Notes under the pieces: generated by a model
The model's input: only the letters and a program-made list of their open reading frames with translations
Database searches by the model: none
What the model was told of the DNA's origin: nothing
Assembly (NCBI GenBank): GCA_963925805.1
Contig: CAWUSE010000006.1
Location: 1-64,000 of the forward strand
DNA: 64,000 bases
Origin: UBA10347 sp905182135
GTDB lineage: Bacteria; Actinomycetota; Acidimicrobiia; Acidimicrobiales; UBA10347
Direction: 5' to 3'
Translations under genes and position numbers: made by a program
Shown: positions 45,618 to 55,553 of the stretch, in pieces
How the letters are laid out: each line of letters opens with the position of its first letter
Numbering within the stretch: the first letter of the stretch is position 1

Positions 45618-46831
45618 TAGTCGAATCCCTCTCCTGCTAGACGTTTACGTTTGCCGCTCTGCACCGCCGCATTGAGCAAGGTGCCCATCAGCATCAGACC
45701 AGCGAAGCAGATCACCGCGACCAACGGGCGGTTCCAACCCTCGCTGGCCGCGAGGTCAAGTGCAACCAGGGCAACGATCCAGCCGAGTGACAATGGAATC
45801 AGTAGCTTCCAGCCCAAGTCCATGAGCTGGTCGTATCGAAAGCGAGGAAGTGCGGCCCGGAACCAGACAAAGGTGAAGCAGAACGCCAACACCTTGAGCA
45901 TGAACCACAGAATGCCCCACGCCCAACCGAAGCTTTCGAAGAATGGGATCGGCCCATCGGGTCCACCGAAGAACAGCGTGACCATGATGGCCGACATGGT
46001 GACAACGTTCATGTACTCGCCAAGGAAGAACAGCGCGAATCGAATCGATGAATACTCGGTGTGGAAACCGCCAACAATCTCTTGTTCCGCTTCGACAAGG
46101 TCAAATGGGGGACGATTGAGCTCGGCTGTGGAGGCGATCAAGAAGACGATAAACGGTATAAAGCCCGTCATCCACAGGTTCCAGTTCCAACCGTCGGCTT
46201 GGCCAGCAACGATGTCGTGAGTAGACAACGTGCCCGACTTGACCAGAACAGCGACCAGCGATAGTCCCAATGCTGCTTCGTAGGAGACCATCTGGGCTGA
46301 TGCACGAACTGAACCAAACAGCGGGTACTTAGAGCCAGACGACCAGCCGGCCAGCATGATGCCGTAGACCGCAAGCGACGACAGCGCCAGCACGAACAAG
46401 ATGCCGACTGGCGGGTCAGCGATCTGCAGCTGGGTCGTGTTGCCCCACCAGCTGACTTTCCCGTCGGCATTGTCAAAATCGCCGCCGATCGGCACGACCG
46501 TAAAGATCAAGAACGCCGGGATCAGCGTGAGGTAGGGGGCTAGGCGGAAGATCGCAGAGTCGCCGCGCTCGTCGTTAGGAAGCAAATCCTCTTTGAAGAA
46601 CAGCTTGATGCCGTCGGCCAACGTCTGTAGCAAGCCGAATGGGCCCGTGATAGTTGGCCCCATACGGTTGGTCATGTCGGCGTGCAGCTTGCGCTCGAAC
46701 CAGATCATGAGCATGACACTGACCATGAGCATGGCAAAGGCCACACCCACCTTGAGTGCAACGATCAAAACTTCTTCAAGGCCGACGCCGCCAACGAACA
46801 GCGGATCTACAGCGAGCGGGAGCGATGTCAT
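45617..46831 (-). CDS. nuoH: NADH-quinone oxidoreductase subunit H, 14-gene operon
   Basis: The 404-residue subunit has GPFGLLQTLADGIKLFFKED, ELNRPPFDLVEAEQEIVGGFHTEYS and RAALPRFRYDQLMDLGWKLLIPLSL. It is longer than the NuoH of the other operon (338) at both ends. The start overlaps nuoG by four bases. Confidence 0.96.
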   Translation of the reverse strand: MTSLPLAVDPLFVGGVGLEEVLIVALKVGVAFAMLMVSVMLMIWFERKLHADMTNRMGPTITGPFGLLQTLADGIKLFFKEDLLPNDERGDSAIFRLAPYLTLIPAFLIFTVVPIGGDFDNADGKVSWWGNTTQLQIADPPVGILFVLALSSLAVYGIMLAGWSSGSKYPLFGSVRASAQMVSYEAALGLSLVAVLVKSGTLSTHDIVAGQADGWNWNLWMTGFIPFIVFLIASTAELNRPPFDLVEAEQEIVGGFHTEYSSIRFALFFLGEYMNVVTMSAIMVTLFFGGPDGPIPFFESFGWAWGILWFMLKVLAFCFTFVWFRAALPRFRYDQLMDLGWKLLIPLSLGWIVALVALDLAASEGWNRPLVAVICFAGLMLMGTLLNAAVQSGKRKRLAGEGFD

Positions 46832-49353
46832 ACGGTTTCGATCCGGACGTCGGTGACGAGCTCGTTCATATCGATGAGGGAGCGAATGTCGAGGCCAACA
46901 TGATTATGCGCAACAGCCGCGATGCCAGAAGCCACGCGATCATCGATTACAACCGGACCCTCGACTGACGCGCGTTGTGAGCTGATCCGAACAATGGCAC
47001 CATCCCTGACGCCAAGCTTGGAGGCTTCGGTTGAACTGATGCGTACTGCACCCGGCTTGCTTAGCTCTGCGATCGAGGGGCACATAGTCGTCTGGGTACC
47101 ACCGTCGTACATGGTGCGATCAACCACCAAGCGGAACGAATAGCGGTCATAGGCGGGCGCAGGTGTTGGAGCACCCTGGTCGGTCCATGCAGGACCGCCC
47201 GATACGAGCACACCATCGCTCGCAGCATCGATCGCAGCTGCATCAGCATTGGCGTGCATAGGCGAAACTGCAGCGATTTCATTGGTGATGTCAGCGACCG
47301 AAGCAAAACCCATATCTTTACCCAACCGCATCGCCAGTTCCGCAGCGATCATCCAGTCAGGGCGAGCGGTTCCCGGAGGGGTGACCTTTTGTCGAAGCGG
47401 CGTGATTCGACCTTCGAGATTGGTGTGGCTGCCGTCGACCTCGCCAAACGCCGCGGCGGGCATCACGATGTCGGCGCCATAGGCAGCCGACTCGTTCACG
47501 AACGGGTCAATAGAAATAACCAAACCCGCACCATCGAGCGCTGCCTTGGCTAGCTCTGGGTCCGGGAAGTCAGCGAGTGGGTCGGCACCAAGCAGGAAGA
47601 GTACGGCAATCTTGCCAGCGGCTGCGTCGGCCAGAATACCGGCTGTGTCACGACCAGCTTTAGCCGGTACTGATCCCCATGCAGCGGTGAAGGCGGCTCG
47701 AGCAGCATCGAGAGAAGTGCGACCCGGGAGCATGCCAGGGGTCAGGCCCAAGTCGATAGCGCCGTGCACATTGCTTCGGCGCAAAGCGGGCAGGAAGCGA
47801 ACGGTGTCAAGCGAGGCAAACGTGTTGATTGCATCGACTGTCAACGACGCGTTGTCGGCCAATGAGGTACGACCACAGATCACCGAGACAGAATCAGCGC
47901 CGGTGATCGCAGCCGAAGCTGCAGCAAGCTCATCGCCACCGGTGCCGGTCACGAGCGCAGCCGCAACCGAGGCCACTTCGCCTGGCCGAACACGCACAGA
48001 GTGCGCAGCGTGTTTCGTCAGTCCAGTTTCGTTCGGCGTCAGCTCAATCAGTGTTGCACCGTCGTGCACGACTGCATGGCGCAGCCGCAGATAGAGGGAC
48101 CCAAGTTCTTCTTTGGGATCGCCACTGAGCAGAACAATAGTGCCACCCTTGGCACAAGCTTGCGAGATCGTGGTGCGTGGCATCGAAGCCACGATGTCGG
48201 CAGGAAGACCGTCGCCCATCTGGGCATCAATGCTGTCGGTGCCGATGACACCCTTGGCGAACCGGGCCCAGGCGTACTGGCCCTCATTCGTGAGTTGAGC
48301 GCCACCAAGTACTGCGACCGACTCGGGGCCAGCGTTATTGTCGGCATCTTCGAGCGCCGTCACCAGGCGTTGCAGCGCAACAGCCCAAGTCGTCGCGACA
48401 AGTTCGTCGCCGCCATCATCGACGTTACCCAGACCATCGCCACGCATCAGCGGGGCTGTCAGACGTTGTTCGCTCATAGTTGCTTCGAAGCTGAAGCGGT
48501 CGCGGTCGGTGAGCCAACCCCAGTTCACTGCGTCAGAATCGACACCCAAGTACCGAAGGACCTCATTACGAGACGATTGGATAGTGATGCGGTCGCCCAT
48601 TGCGTTGGGATAGGTCGACGCAACCTCGGACAAGTCCCACGGACGAGCCTTAAATCGGTATGGCTTGGCTGTAAGCGCCCCTACCGGGCAAATTTGGACC
48701 GTGTTGCCGCTGAAGTACGACGAAAATGGGTCATCGGGGAAGGTGTTGACCTCCGTTTGGTTGCCACGGCCCATGAAGTGAATCAGTGGGTCACCCGCTA
48801 CCTCGGCAGCAAAGCGGGTGCAACGGTCACACAAAATGCAACGTTCACGGTCGAGATAGACCGTGTCGCTGATCGGAATCGGCTTTTCAAAATGCCGCTT
48901 CTCTTCGACAAACCGGCTTTCGCCAGGCCCATAGGACATGGTCTGATCTTGAAGCGGACATTCGCCACCCTTGTCACAAACCGGACAGTCGAGCGGATGG
49001 TTGATCAGCAACAGTTCCAAGACACCGTCTTGGGCTTTTTTTACAGCCTCTGTCTCGGTCTCGACGACCATGCCATCGCTGACCGTCAACATGCATGATG
49101 GCGTCAGCGCCGGGCCGCGGCCCGTGTCGACCTCGATCAAACACATACGGCACATACCCACCGGCGTCATGCGCGGGTGATAGCAGAAGCGTGGCACGTA
49201 TACGCCAGCGTCTTCGCACGCGTCGATCAGGTTGCGACCCGGAGCGGCGTAGAAGACTTCGCCGTTCACCGTGATCGGCACGCCTGGCGGCGGCGCGGGT
49301 TCTTCGATTTCGGCCGATTCGTCGGTCTCGATCTCGTCGGTCGTGTCAGTCAT
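46828..49353 (-). CDS. nuoG: NADH-quinone oxidoreductase subunit G, 14-gene operon
   Basis: The 841-residue subunit has the N-terminal 2Fe ferredoxin domain (RFCYHPRMTPVGMCRMCLIEVD, later CML). Next come the DCPVCDKGGECPLQDQ segment with its His-ligated N5 region and the N4 site CILCDRCTRF with CPVGAL. A molybdopterin-oxidoreductase-like domain without the cofactor follows. At the place where some bacteria, including mycobacteria, have the extra N7 cluster (CxxCxxxC) there are no Cys, so N7 is absent. The start and stop overlap nuoF and nuoH by four bases each. Confidence 0.95.
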   Translation of the reverse strand: MTDTTDEIETDESAEIEEPAPPPGVPITVNGEVFYAAPGRNLIDACEDAGVYVPRFCYHPRMTPVGMCRMCLIEVDTGRGPALTPSCMLTVSDGMVVETETEAVKKAQDGVLELLLINHPLDCPVCDKGGECPLQDQTMSYGPGESRFVEEKRHFEKPIPISDTVYLDRERCILCDRCTRFAAEVAGDPLIHFMGRGNQTEVNTFPDDPFSSYFSGNTVQICPVGALTAKPYRFKARPWDLSEVASTYPNAMGDRITIQSSRNEVLRYLGVDSDAVNWGWLTDRDRFSFEATMSEQRLTAPLMRGDGLGNVDDGGDELVATTWAVALQRLVTALEDADNNAGPESVAVLGGAQLTNEGQYAWARFAKGVIGTDSIDAQMGDGLPADIVASMPRTTISQACAKGGTIVLLSGDPKEELGSLYLRLRHAVVHDGATLIELTPNETGLTKHAAHSVRVRPGEVASVAAALVTGTGGDELAAASAAITGADSVSVICGRTSLADNASLTVDAINTFASLDTVRFLPALRRSNVHGAIDLGLTPGMLPGRTSLDAARAAFTAAWGSVPAKAGRDTAGILADAAAGKIAVLFLLGADPLADFPDPELAKAALDGAGLVISIDPFVNESAAYGADIVMPAAAFGEVDGSHTNLEGRITPLRQKVTPPGTARPDWMIAAELAMRLGKDMGFASVADITNEIAAVSPMHANADAAAIDAASDGVLVSGGPAWTDQGAPTPAPAYDRYSFRLVVDRTMYDGGTQTTMCPSIAELSKPGAVRISSTEASKLGVRDGAIVRISSQRASVEGPVVIDDRVASGIAAVAHNHVGLDIRSLIDMNELVTDVRIETV

Positions 49354-50663
49354 GCGGCACCCACCGGAATCACTCGGCGATCAGAAAGGGTGATGTAATC
49401 CTCGAACTCATTGCGGAAGCGTTCGATCGACGAGGCGATCGGTGACACCGCAGACGGGCCGAGGGGGCAGATCGTTGTCTGCTTGGGCGGCCACGCAATC
49501 CCGGGGCTGATGTTCTCGCAAACCTCGGTAAGCAACGACAGGTCACTGGGCCGACCGTGACCAGCGATGATACGACTCAAAATTCGTTCGAGCCAGGTTG
49601 TACCTTCGCGACACGGCGTGCATTTACCGCAGCTCTCTCGAGCGAAGAATCGCACCAAATTATGGCAGGCCTTGACCATGTCAGTGTCTTGGTCCATGAC
49701 CACGATGGCGCCAGACCCAAGCATGGATCCGGCCTGGTCGACAGCAGTTTTTTCGAGGGGTAGATCGAGGTGTTCTTCGAAGAACCAGGGTGCTGACGCT
49801 CCACCGGGGATGAACGCTTTGAGTTTCTTGCCGTCACGAACACCACCGGCATAGTCGCTGCCCTCAATGATGTCTCGGAATGTGGTGGTTCCGAATTCGA
49901 CTTCGAACACGCCAGGGTTGTTCACATGGCCGGACACGGCGAAGACGCGAGTTCCCTTGGAGTTCTCGGCCCCCATTGCGGTGTAAGCCTCGGCGCCATG
50001 TTCAACGATCCAAGGCAGGTTGGCCAGTGTCTCGACATTGTTCACGATCGTCGGCTGGCCGTACAGGCCCACAGCTGCGGGGAAGAACGGGGGCTTTAGT
50101 CTCGGCATACCTCGATTGCCTTCGAGGCTTTCAATCAACGCTGTCTCTTCGCCGACGATGTAGGCACCTGCGCCCCAATGCAGCACGATGTCGACACTGA
50201 AGTCGGTTCCCAGAATGTTCTTGCCCACATAGCCGGCCTCGTAGGCCTCATTCAGTGCGGCAGCAACCCGTTCTTGGGCGTGCGCCATTTCGCCGCGAAT
50301 GTACAAGAAGCATTGGGTCAGTCCAACGGCGTAACACGCAAGTAGGCAACCCTCGATGACCTGATGCGGGTCACGCTCAAGCAGTTGGCGGTCCTTGTAT
50401 GTACCGGGCTCAGACTCGTCGCCATTTACTACGAGATAACGAGGCCACACGCCGGGAGGACAGAATCCCCATTTGACACCCGCCGGGAAGCCAGCACCAC
50501 CGCGACCGAGCACGCTTGCGGCCTTGACCTCATTGTGGACTGCTTCGGGTGTCGTATCGAGCGCCTTGCGCAACGAGGCATAACCGCCGGTTGCGACATA
50601 GGTGTCGATTTTGTGCGCTTCAAGATTATCGAAGCGCCGGGTTACGACTTTTTCAAACGGCAC
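49350..50663 (-). CDS. nuoF: NADH-quinone oxidoreductase subunit F (FMN, NADH), 14-gene operon
   Basis: The 437-residue subunit has the NADH-site GRGGAGFPAGVKWGF, the FMN-site VVNGDESEPGTYKDR and the N3 cluster ESCGKCTPCREGT with a later Cys. It is the NADH entry point that the first operon lacks. It shares one base with nuoE and four with nuoG. Confidence 0.97.
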   Translation of the reverse strand: MPFEKVVTRRFDNLEAHKIDTYVATGGYASLRKALDTTPEAVHNEVKAASVLGRGGAGFPAGVKWGFCPPGVWPRYLVVNGDESEPGTYKDRQLLERDPHQVIEGCLLACYAVGLTQCFLYIRGEMAHAQERVAAALNEAYEAGYVGKNILGTDFSVDIVLHWGAGAYIVGEETALIESLEGNRGMPRLKPPFFPAAVGLYGQPTIVNNVETLANLPWIVEHGAEAYTAMGAENSKGTRVFAVSGHVNNPGVFEVEFGTTTFRDIIEGSDYAGGVRDGKKLKAFIPGGASAPWFFEEHLDLPLEKTAVDQAGSMLGSGAIVVMDQDTDMVKACHNLVRFFARESCGKCTPCREGTTWLERILSRIIAGHGRPSDLSLLTEVCENISPGIAWPPKQTTICPLGPSAVSPIASSIERFRNEFEDYITLSDRRVIPVGAA

Positions 50664-51277
50664 TAGTTCCCACCTTCAGCAGCTGCGGGCTCGGGCCACC
50701 AGGCCGGAGGATCATTACTTTCGACCATCGAGTTGCCAGCTGCTTTGTCTTCAGATATCGACTGGCGGGTCAGAGCGAGCGTGCCGTGTTTAGGAACGCT
50801 GACTGAGCCGTCGCGGATGCCGTCAACGAGAGCATCGAACCCGGCATTATCGACCTTATTCATGTAGCGGTAGTTGACCTGTAAACACGGTGCTTCGGTG
50901 CATGCTGCGATGCACTCGACGCCTTCGATGCTGATGCCATCGCCGGTCACGGTGCCTTGACGCACCCCCAAGGATTCTTCGGCATGGTGGATCAAGTCGT
51001 CGGCACCAAGCAGATGGCAGGCAATGCCGTGGCAGATATTGATGCGGTAGTCGCCAACGGGTTCACGCTTGAACATCTCGTAGAACGAACAGGTACCCAG
51101 TACTTCAGCCGGGGTCAGGTCCAACAGCTCGGCTAGATGCTTCATGGCATCGTCGGCGACGTAACCATCTTGTTCCTGCGAAAGATGCAACAACGGAATC
51201 AGCGCACTCTTGGCACGCGGATACCGGCTGATGATCTCATGCGCAATACGCAAATTCGATTCAGACAAACGAGGCAT
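50663..51277 (-). CDS. nuoE: NADH-quinone oxidoreductase subunit E (cluster N1a), 14-gene operon
   Basis: The 204-residue subunit has the thioredoxin-like N1a site: Cys pair in CHGIAC and Cys pair in ECIAAC. A tail of about 40 residues after the core is polar and acidic. It has one-base overlaps with nuoD and nuoF. Confidence 0.96.
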   Translation of the reverse strand: MPRLSESNLRIAHEIISRYPRAKSALIPLLHLSQEQDGYVADDAMKHLAELLDLTPAEVLGTCSFYEMFKREPVGDYRINICHGIACHLLGADDLIHHAEESLGVRQGTVTGDGISIEGVECIAACTEAPCLQVNYRYMNKVDNAGFDALVDGIRDGSVSVPKHGTLALTRQSISEDKAAGNSMVESNDPPAWWPEPAAAEGGN

Positions 51278-52587
51278 TAGCGGTCAACTTCTCCCAACAC
51301 AGGGTCCACTGAGTTAATAATGGCAACGACATCGGCGACGAGGGCGTCTTGCATCATGTGCGGCATGGTTTGCAGGTTTACGAAACTGGGGGCGCGGATG
51401 TGCATGCGGTAGGGGTGTGCACCGCCATCACTAACCATGTAACAGCCGAGCTCACCGCGCGGCGATTCCACAGCCACGTAGACTTCGCCCTCGGGCACCT
51501 TGAATCCCTCGGTGAAGATCTTGAAATGGTGAATCAACGCTTCCATCGACTCGTCGATACGAGCTCGTGGTGGCGGCGTGACCTTCTTGTCTTGCAGGCG
51601 ATAGTCACCTGTCGGCATCTTCTCCATGCACTGCTGCACGATCTTGATCGATTCGCGAGCTTCGTTCAAGCGCACGGCATAGCGGTCGAAACAATCGCCG
51701 TATGTGCCAACAATAACATCGAAGTCGAGTTCGTCGTAGTTCAGGTACGGCATGTCGCGGCGAAGGTCCCACGCGTAGCCGGAGCCTCGCAAGATAGGTC
51801 CAGTCACGCCGAGTGCCAGGCATTCTTCAGCATTTATGGCGCCAACGCCTTGCAGGCGCTCGCGGAAGATGGGTTGGCCAGTCAGCAGTTCGTCGAACTC
51901 ATCGATCAGAGGCGGTAACAGATCCATCAACCCAGCGATGTCTTCACGCCAACCGTCATGAAGATCCACGGCTACCCCGCCTGGGCGGATGTAGTTGTGG
52001 TTCATTCGCAAACCAGTGATCTTTTCAAGGATGCGTAGCGTTTCTTCGCGGAGTCGGTTGCCGTAAAGCATCATCGACACGGCACCGACGTCCATGCCGT
52101 TGGTTGCTTGGAACAACATGTGCGAGGAGATGCGATTGAGCTCGCACATCATGGTGCGGATCCACTGGGCACGAGGCGGAACTTCGATCCCAAGTAGTTC
52201 TTCGGTCGCGAGCGAGAAGACCAGTTCGTTGAACAACGGCGAGGCGTAATCCATGCGGGTCACATTGGTGCCACCCTGCAGATAAGACAGCTGTTCGCCG
52301 GTCTTTTCCATGCCAGTGTGCAGGTAACCAATCACCGGCTTTGAACGCAGAACCTGTTCGCCTTGCATCTCCAAGACAAGCCGAAGCACACCGTGTGTTG
52401 AGGGGTGAACCGGGCCCATATTGACAATCATTGGCTCATCGCTCAACGGATCAATATCGACCGTTTCGACCATCTCGGCGTCAGCCTCGCTGATGCGCAG
52501 TACGGCGCTGTCATCGCCGCGACGGAAGACACGCTCGGCGGCGTTAATCGGATCTGGTTGTTCAAGAAGCGTCATGTGCAACCTCAT
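51277..52587 (-). CDS. nuoD: NADH-quinone oxidoreductase subunit D, 14-gene operon
   Basis: The 436-residue subunit has NMGPVHPSTHGVLRLV, the MDYASPLFNE and RGSGYAWDLRRDMPY segments, and the C-terminal DPVLGEVDR. The HGVLR Arg region is the one whose mitochondrial equivalent is, to my recollection, methylated by NDUFAF7. The start is ATG 52587 or ATG 52575. A 21-base gap separates it from nuoC. Confidence 0.96.
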   Translation of the reverse strand: MRLHMTLLEQPDPINAAERVFRRGDDSAVLRISEADAEMVETVDIDPLSDEPMIVNMGPVHPSTHGVLRLVLEMQGEQVLRSKPVIGYLHTGMEKTGEQLSYLQGGTNVTRMDYASPLFNELVFSLATEELLGIEVPPRAQWIRTMMCELNRISSHMLFQATNGMDVGAVSMMLYGNRLREETLRILEKITGLRMNHNYIRPGGVAVDLHDGWREDIAGLMDLLPPLIDEFDELLTGQPIFRERLQGVGAINAEECLALGVTGPILRGSGYAWDLRRDMPYLNYDELDFDVIVGTYGDCFDRYAVRLNEARESIKIVQQCMEKMPTGDYRLQDKKVTPPPRARIDESMEALIHHFKIFTEGFKVPEGEVYVAVESPRGELGCYMVSDGGAHPYRMHIRAPSFVNLQTMPHMMQDALVADVVAIINSVDPVLGEVDR

Positions 52588-52608
52588 ACGGCTGGAAGAA
52601 GAAGATAA

Positions 52609-53124
52609 TCAACGGGGCGCAGCCGCGCCCTTGAACTGCACGGGTACCGAACCAACACCGAAGTCTTTGCGGAGCGGGTGACCGTCCCAATCAGGAGGCA
52701 TCAAGATCCGGGTCGGGTCAGGATGGTTTTCGAAGACAACACCGAACATGTCAAAGGCTTCGCGTTCCATGGCTTCGACACCGGGGAATAGATCAAACAG
52801 CGTGGGCACGGTCGGGTCTGATTCGGCAACCTGGACTCGTAAGCGAGCCCGCCGTGGCGCCGTATGAGCAATCATGTTGACAACGATTTCGAATCGTTCG
52901 GGTGCAACGCCTTCGGGCAATGAGCGCCCACCGTGAGTTAGATAGTCGACACCGCATAGGTCAATGACCGATACATAACCATCGGCCTTCATGGCCTCGA
53001 TCGTCGGCAGGTACTGCTCAACACTTGGGTGCAGCACAACCTGGCCCGGCGAATCAGAGATAACGACGCCGTAGAGTGTGGCAGGTTCAGCTGGTGTAGC
53101 AGCAGTCTCCGGCTCTGGACTCAT
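52609..53124 (-). CDS. nuoC: NADH-quinone oxidoreductase subunit C, 14-gene operon
   Basis: The 171-residue subunit has EAMEREAFDMFGVVFENHPDPTRILMPPDWDGHPLRKDF. The start overlaps the nuoB stop by four bases. It is compact, without the extensions of the other NuoC. Confidence 0.95.
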   Translation of the reverse strand: MSPEPETAATPAEPATLYGVVISDSPGQVVLHPSVEQYLPTIEAMKADGYVSVIDLCGVDYLTHGGRSLPEGVAPERFEIVVNMIAHTAPRRARLRVQVAESDPTVPTLFDLFPGVEAMEREAFDMFGVVFENHPDPTRILMPPDWDGHPLRKDFGVGSVPVQFKGAAAPR

Positions 53125-53702
53125 CGGCTCAGCACGATCTGCGTGTCGCTCTGGCCGTCACGTTGTTCGACGACGATGCCAGCACCAGCGCCAGTTGCTT
53201 CGCGACGCTTAACAAGTTCGCCTGTTTCAATCTGCTTGTGCAAAGTGACGATTGCATGCAGCAGCGTCTCAGGACCCGGAGGGCACCCAGGTGCGTAGAC
53301 GTCGACGGGCACGATCTGATCGACACCTTGAACCAGTGCATAATTGTTGAACATGCCGCCGCTTGATGCGCAGACACCCATCGAGATGACCCACTTGGGT
53401 TCCATCATCTGGTCATAGATCTGGCGAAGTGCTGGTGCCATCTTCTGGCTCACTCGCCCGGCGACGATCATGACATCAGCCTGGCGTGGAGATGCCCGAA
53501 ATGTTTCCATCCCAAAGCGGGCCAGGTCGTAGTGCGAGCCGCCAGTCGCCATCATCTCGATAGCACAGCAAGCCAGACCAAATGTGGCTGGCCACAGGCT
53601 GCGGGCCCGGCTCCAGCTAACCAGATCTTCAATCTTGGCAGTCAGGAAATTGTATTCAAGGCCACCCATGCCATTGTCTTTGACATCTTTAATGATGCCC
53701 AT
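53121..53702 (-). CDS. nuoB: NADH-quinone oxidoreductase subunit B, 14-gene operon
   Basis: The 193-residue subunit has FGLACCAIEMMATG, GVCASSGGMF and APGCPPGPET, the N2 ligand Cys. The start shares one base with the nuoA stop. It has a basic and polar C-terminal tail not seen in the other NuoB. Confidence 0.96.
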   Translation of the reverse strand: MGIIKDVKDNGMGGLEYNFLTAKIEDLVSWSRARSLWPATFGLACCAIEMMATGGSHYDLARFGMETFRASPRQADVMIVAGRVSQKMAPALRQIYDQMMEPKWVISMGVCASSGGMFNNYALVQGVDQIVPVDVYAPGCPPGPETLLHAIVTLHKQIETGELVKRREATGAGAGIVVEQRDGQSDTQIVLSR

Positions 53703-54208
53703 CAGGCGACCTCTCGTTCGATAAATTCTTCGATGGTCTCGGCGCTTTTTTGGCCATCTTCGCGACCCTCAGTTCCAACACGGCGGATCGTCGAGCTGGT
53801 GGTGCGGGTGCTGGTGACCTGACTGATCGGGCGAGCAACTCGCTTAATTGGGCCCCATTCCAAGGCGCCATTGCTGATCAGGTACACAAACGACTCGAAT
53901 ACTGCAAACGAGAAGATACCGATCGCAACAAGGCCGAAGCTGCCGAGATAATTAAACACGAGTGCGTAGGGGTACAAGAAGATGACTTCGATGTCGAACA
54001 CGATGAAAATCATGGCGACCAAAAAGAACTTGACCGGGAACCGGATCGGGTTCCGAGTGGCACCACCGCTCACGCCACACTCATAAGGCAGACTCTTTAC
54101 TGGTGTCGAGCGGTTCGGCGCCAGTAGCCGCGACGCGATCAGGCTGAGCAGTGCAAACAGCACACCCAACACAAACAGCATGACGACGGGAAGATATTGA
54201 CCCAGCAT
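53702..54208 (-). CDS. nuoA: NADH-quinone oxidoreductase subunit A, 14-gene operon
   Basis: The 168-residue subunit has YECGVSGGATRNPIRFPVKFFLVAMIFIVFDIEVIFLYPYA. A cytosolic C-terminal tail of about 50 residues, charged and Thr-rich, exceeds the normal NuoA. It starts 52 bases after the end of the bc-type module on the same strand. Confidence 0.95.
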   Translation of the reverse strand: MLGQYLPVVMLFVLGVLFALLSLIASRLLAPNRSTPVKSLPYECGVSGGATRNPIRFPVKFFLVAMIFIVFDIEVIFLYPYALVFNYLGSFGLVAIGIFSFAVFESFVYLISNGALEWGPIKRVARPISQVTSTRTTSSTIRRVGTEGREDGQKSAETIEEFIEREVA

Positions 54209-54260
54209 CGTTAGTTTCGCTTCCTACAGTCGGTCATGGTGCGGGCCCAGGACAACATGG

Positions 54261-55553
54261 TCAGGACTCGAAGCCTTTTTCACGCAGACCCAGATCTCGC
54301 CAATGCAACACCAAGCAGGTGAGCAGGAACAGGATCAGTGACACGATCGTGAACAGACCAGGAATCAGACGCAAATTACCCAGGTTGCGAGTCATCACGA
54401 CGGAATAGGTCGGCTGGTCTGGATCTATCTCGGGTACCGGCGGTGGTTTCGATGGGTCCGCTATTTTTTCGACGGTCTGTTGCACGTTCACCACGGTGTA
54501 GTTCGTGGGATGCGTGATCTGTGCGGTGCTACTTACCTTGTGGGAAACACGATCCCAAAGCCCGCTTCCGGTGCGTTTGTCTTTGCCCCCCTGCTGGAAA
54601 GCATCGAGCACCAAGAAGTCGCCATCGGGGAAAAGTTCGTTTCGAAGGAAAGCATCGGCAGTAGCCGCCGCTTCACCTGACTGCGATGTCGACTGGAGAT
54701 TCCAGCCACTCAGCCGAATCAGTCCCGCTTGTTCGGCCCACTCATTTACCTGGGGAGCAAGCGCTTCGAGCTGGCTGAGCGATATGTCATCGATACGTAG
54801 CATGGCATTGGCCACCGCTTCGTCTTGAGCTACGGCCAACGCATCGCCTTCGATATAACGCGGATCGTCGGGCCCAAGGAAGTCGTTTGAATCTATGACA
54901 CCTTGACGGAGTTCTTCGGTCCGGAAGCGCACAAGCTCATCGAAGACCTCGTCGCGCTGGCTGCTGGTCAGCGCGTTGAGCATCTCTTGCGGTTCCGCCA
55001 TTGGGGTACCAAAGAGCCGGTTGACGACTCGATCAACCTTAGAATTCTCGCCTTGGGGATTTAACAACTGACGAATGATCGACTCGCGTTCGGCACTGGG
55101 ATAGGCCGAAACAAGCGCGATAGCACGTGGCGTGCAGAGAGCCCAGCGGGTCGAGGTCGCATCAAGCGACATCGAACCAACGCCATCCGCAAGCGGAAAG
55201 ATGTCGCCGTTGAAGCAGTTGCCATCAGGAAGATCGTCGACGTTGCCAACAAAGGCCTCCTGCAGTCCTTCGACCTCAGCGCCAGGAGCGTCAATGAACA
55301 CGTCTTGGACTTCCCAGGTAGGCAGCGAGCCAGCCCAGCCAATGCCGTAGATCCACCAGAAGATGCCCATAACAAACATCCAGCCCCAAAAGCCTGCGAG
55401 CGCAATGAGCGAGCCCAGACGGGTTCCGGTATTGGTAACGAGTAGCAGCCATACCGAACCAGCGAGCACGGCCATGCCGAGCGCAACGGTAAGAAGACCA
55501 CGTATTTCAGGGTCCCAGCCGAGGCCGGCGATGATGTCGATCATGCCCATCAT
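54261..55553 (-). CDS. Uncharacterised membrane protein of the cytochrome bc-type operon
   Basis: The 430-residue protein has two N-terminal helices (about 15-38 and 45-72), an exterior-looking domain of about 320 residues with two Cys (NCFNGD and ALCTPR), and one C-terminal helix followed by a short basic tail. The middle contains amphipathic helices with ERESIIRQLLNPQGE and FDELVRFRTEELRQG. I recognise no family. It overlaps the diheme cytochrome c gene by four bases and precedes nuoA by 52 bases, so a structural or assembly role in the bc complex or a link to complex I is plausible. Confidence 0.85.
   Translation of the reverse strand: MMGMIDIIAGLGWDPEIRGLLTVALGMAVLAGSVWLLLVTNTGTRLGSLIALAGFWGWMFVMGIFWWIYGIGWAGSLPTWEVQDVFIDAPGAEVEGLQEAFVGNVDDLPDGNCFNGDIFPLADGVGSMSLDATSTRWALCTPRAIALVSAYPSAERESIIRQLLNPQGENSKVDRVVNRLFGTPMAEPQEMLNALTSSQRDEVFDELVRFRTEELRQGVIDSNDFLGPDDPRYIEGDALAVAQDEAVANAMLRIDDISLSQLEALAPQVNEWAEQAGLIRLSGWNLQSTSQSGEAAATADAFLRNELFPDGDFLVLDAFQQGGKDKRTGSGLWDRVSHKVSSTAQITHPTNYTVVNVQQTVEKIADPSKPPPVPEIDPDQPTYSVVMTRNLGNLRLIPGLFTIVSLILFLLTCLVLHWRDLGLREKGFES

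Noticed and set aside
48001..49098. 365-codon open frame on the plus strand
   Set aside because: Antisense shadow of nuoG, whose cluster motifs are clear over the same bases.
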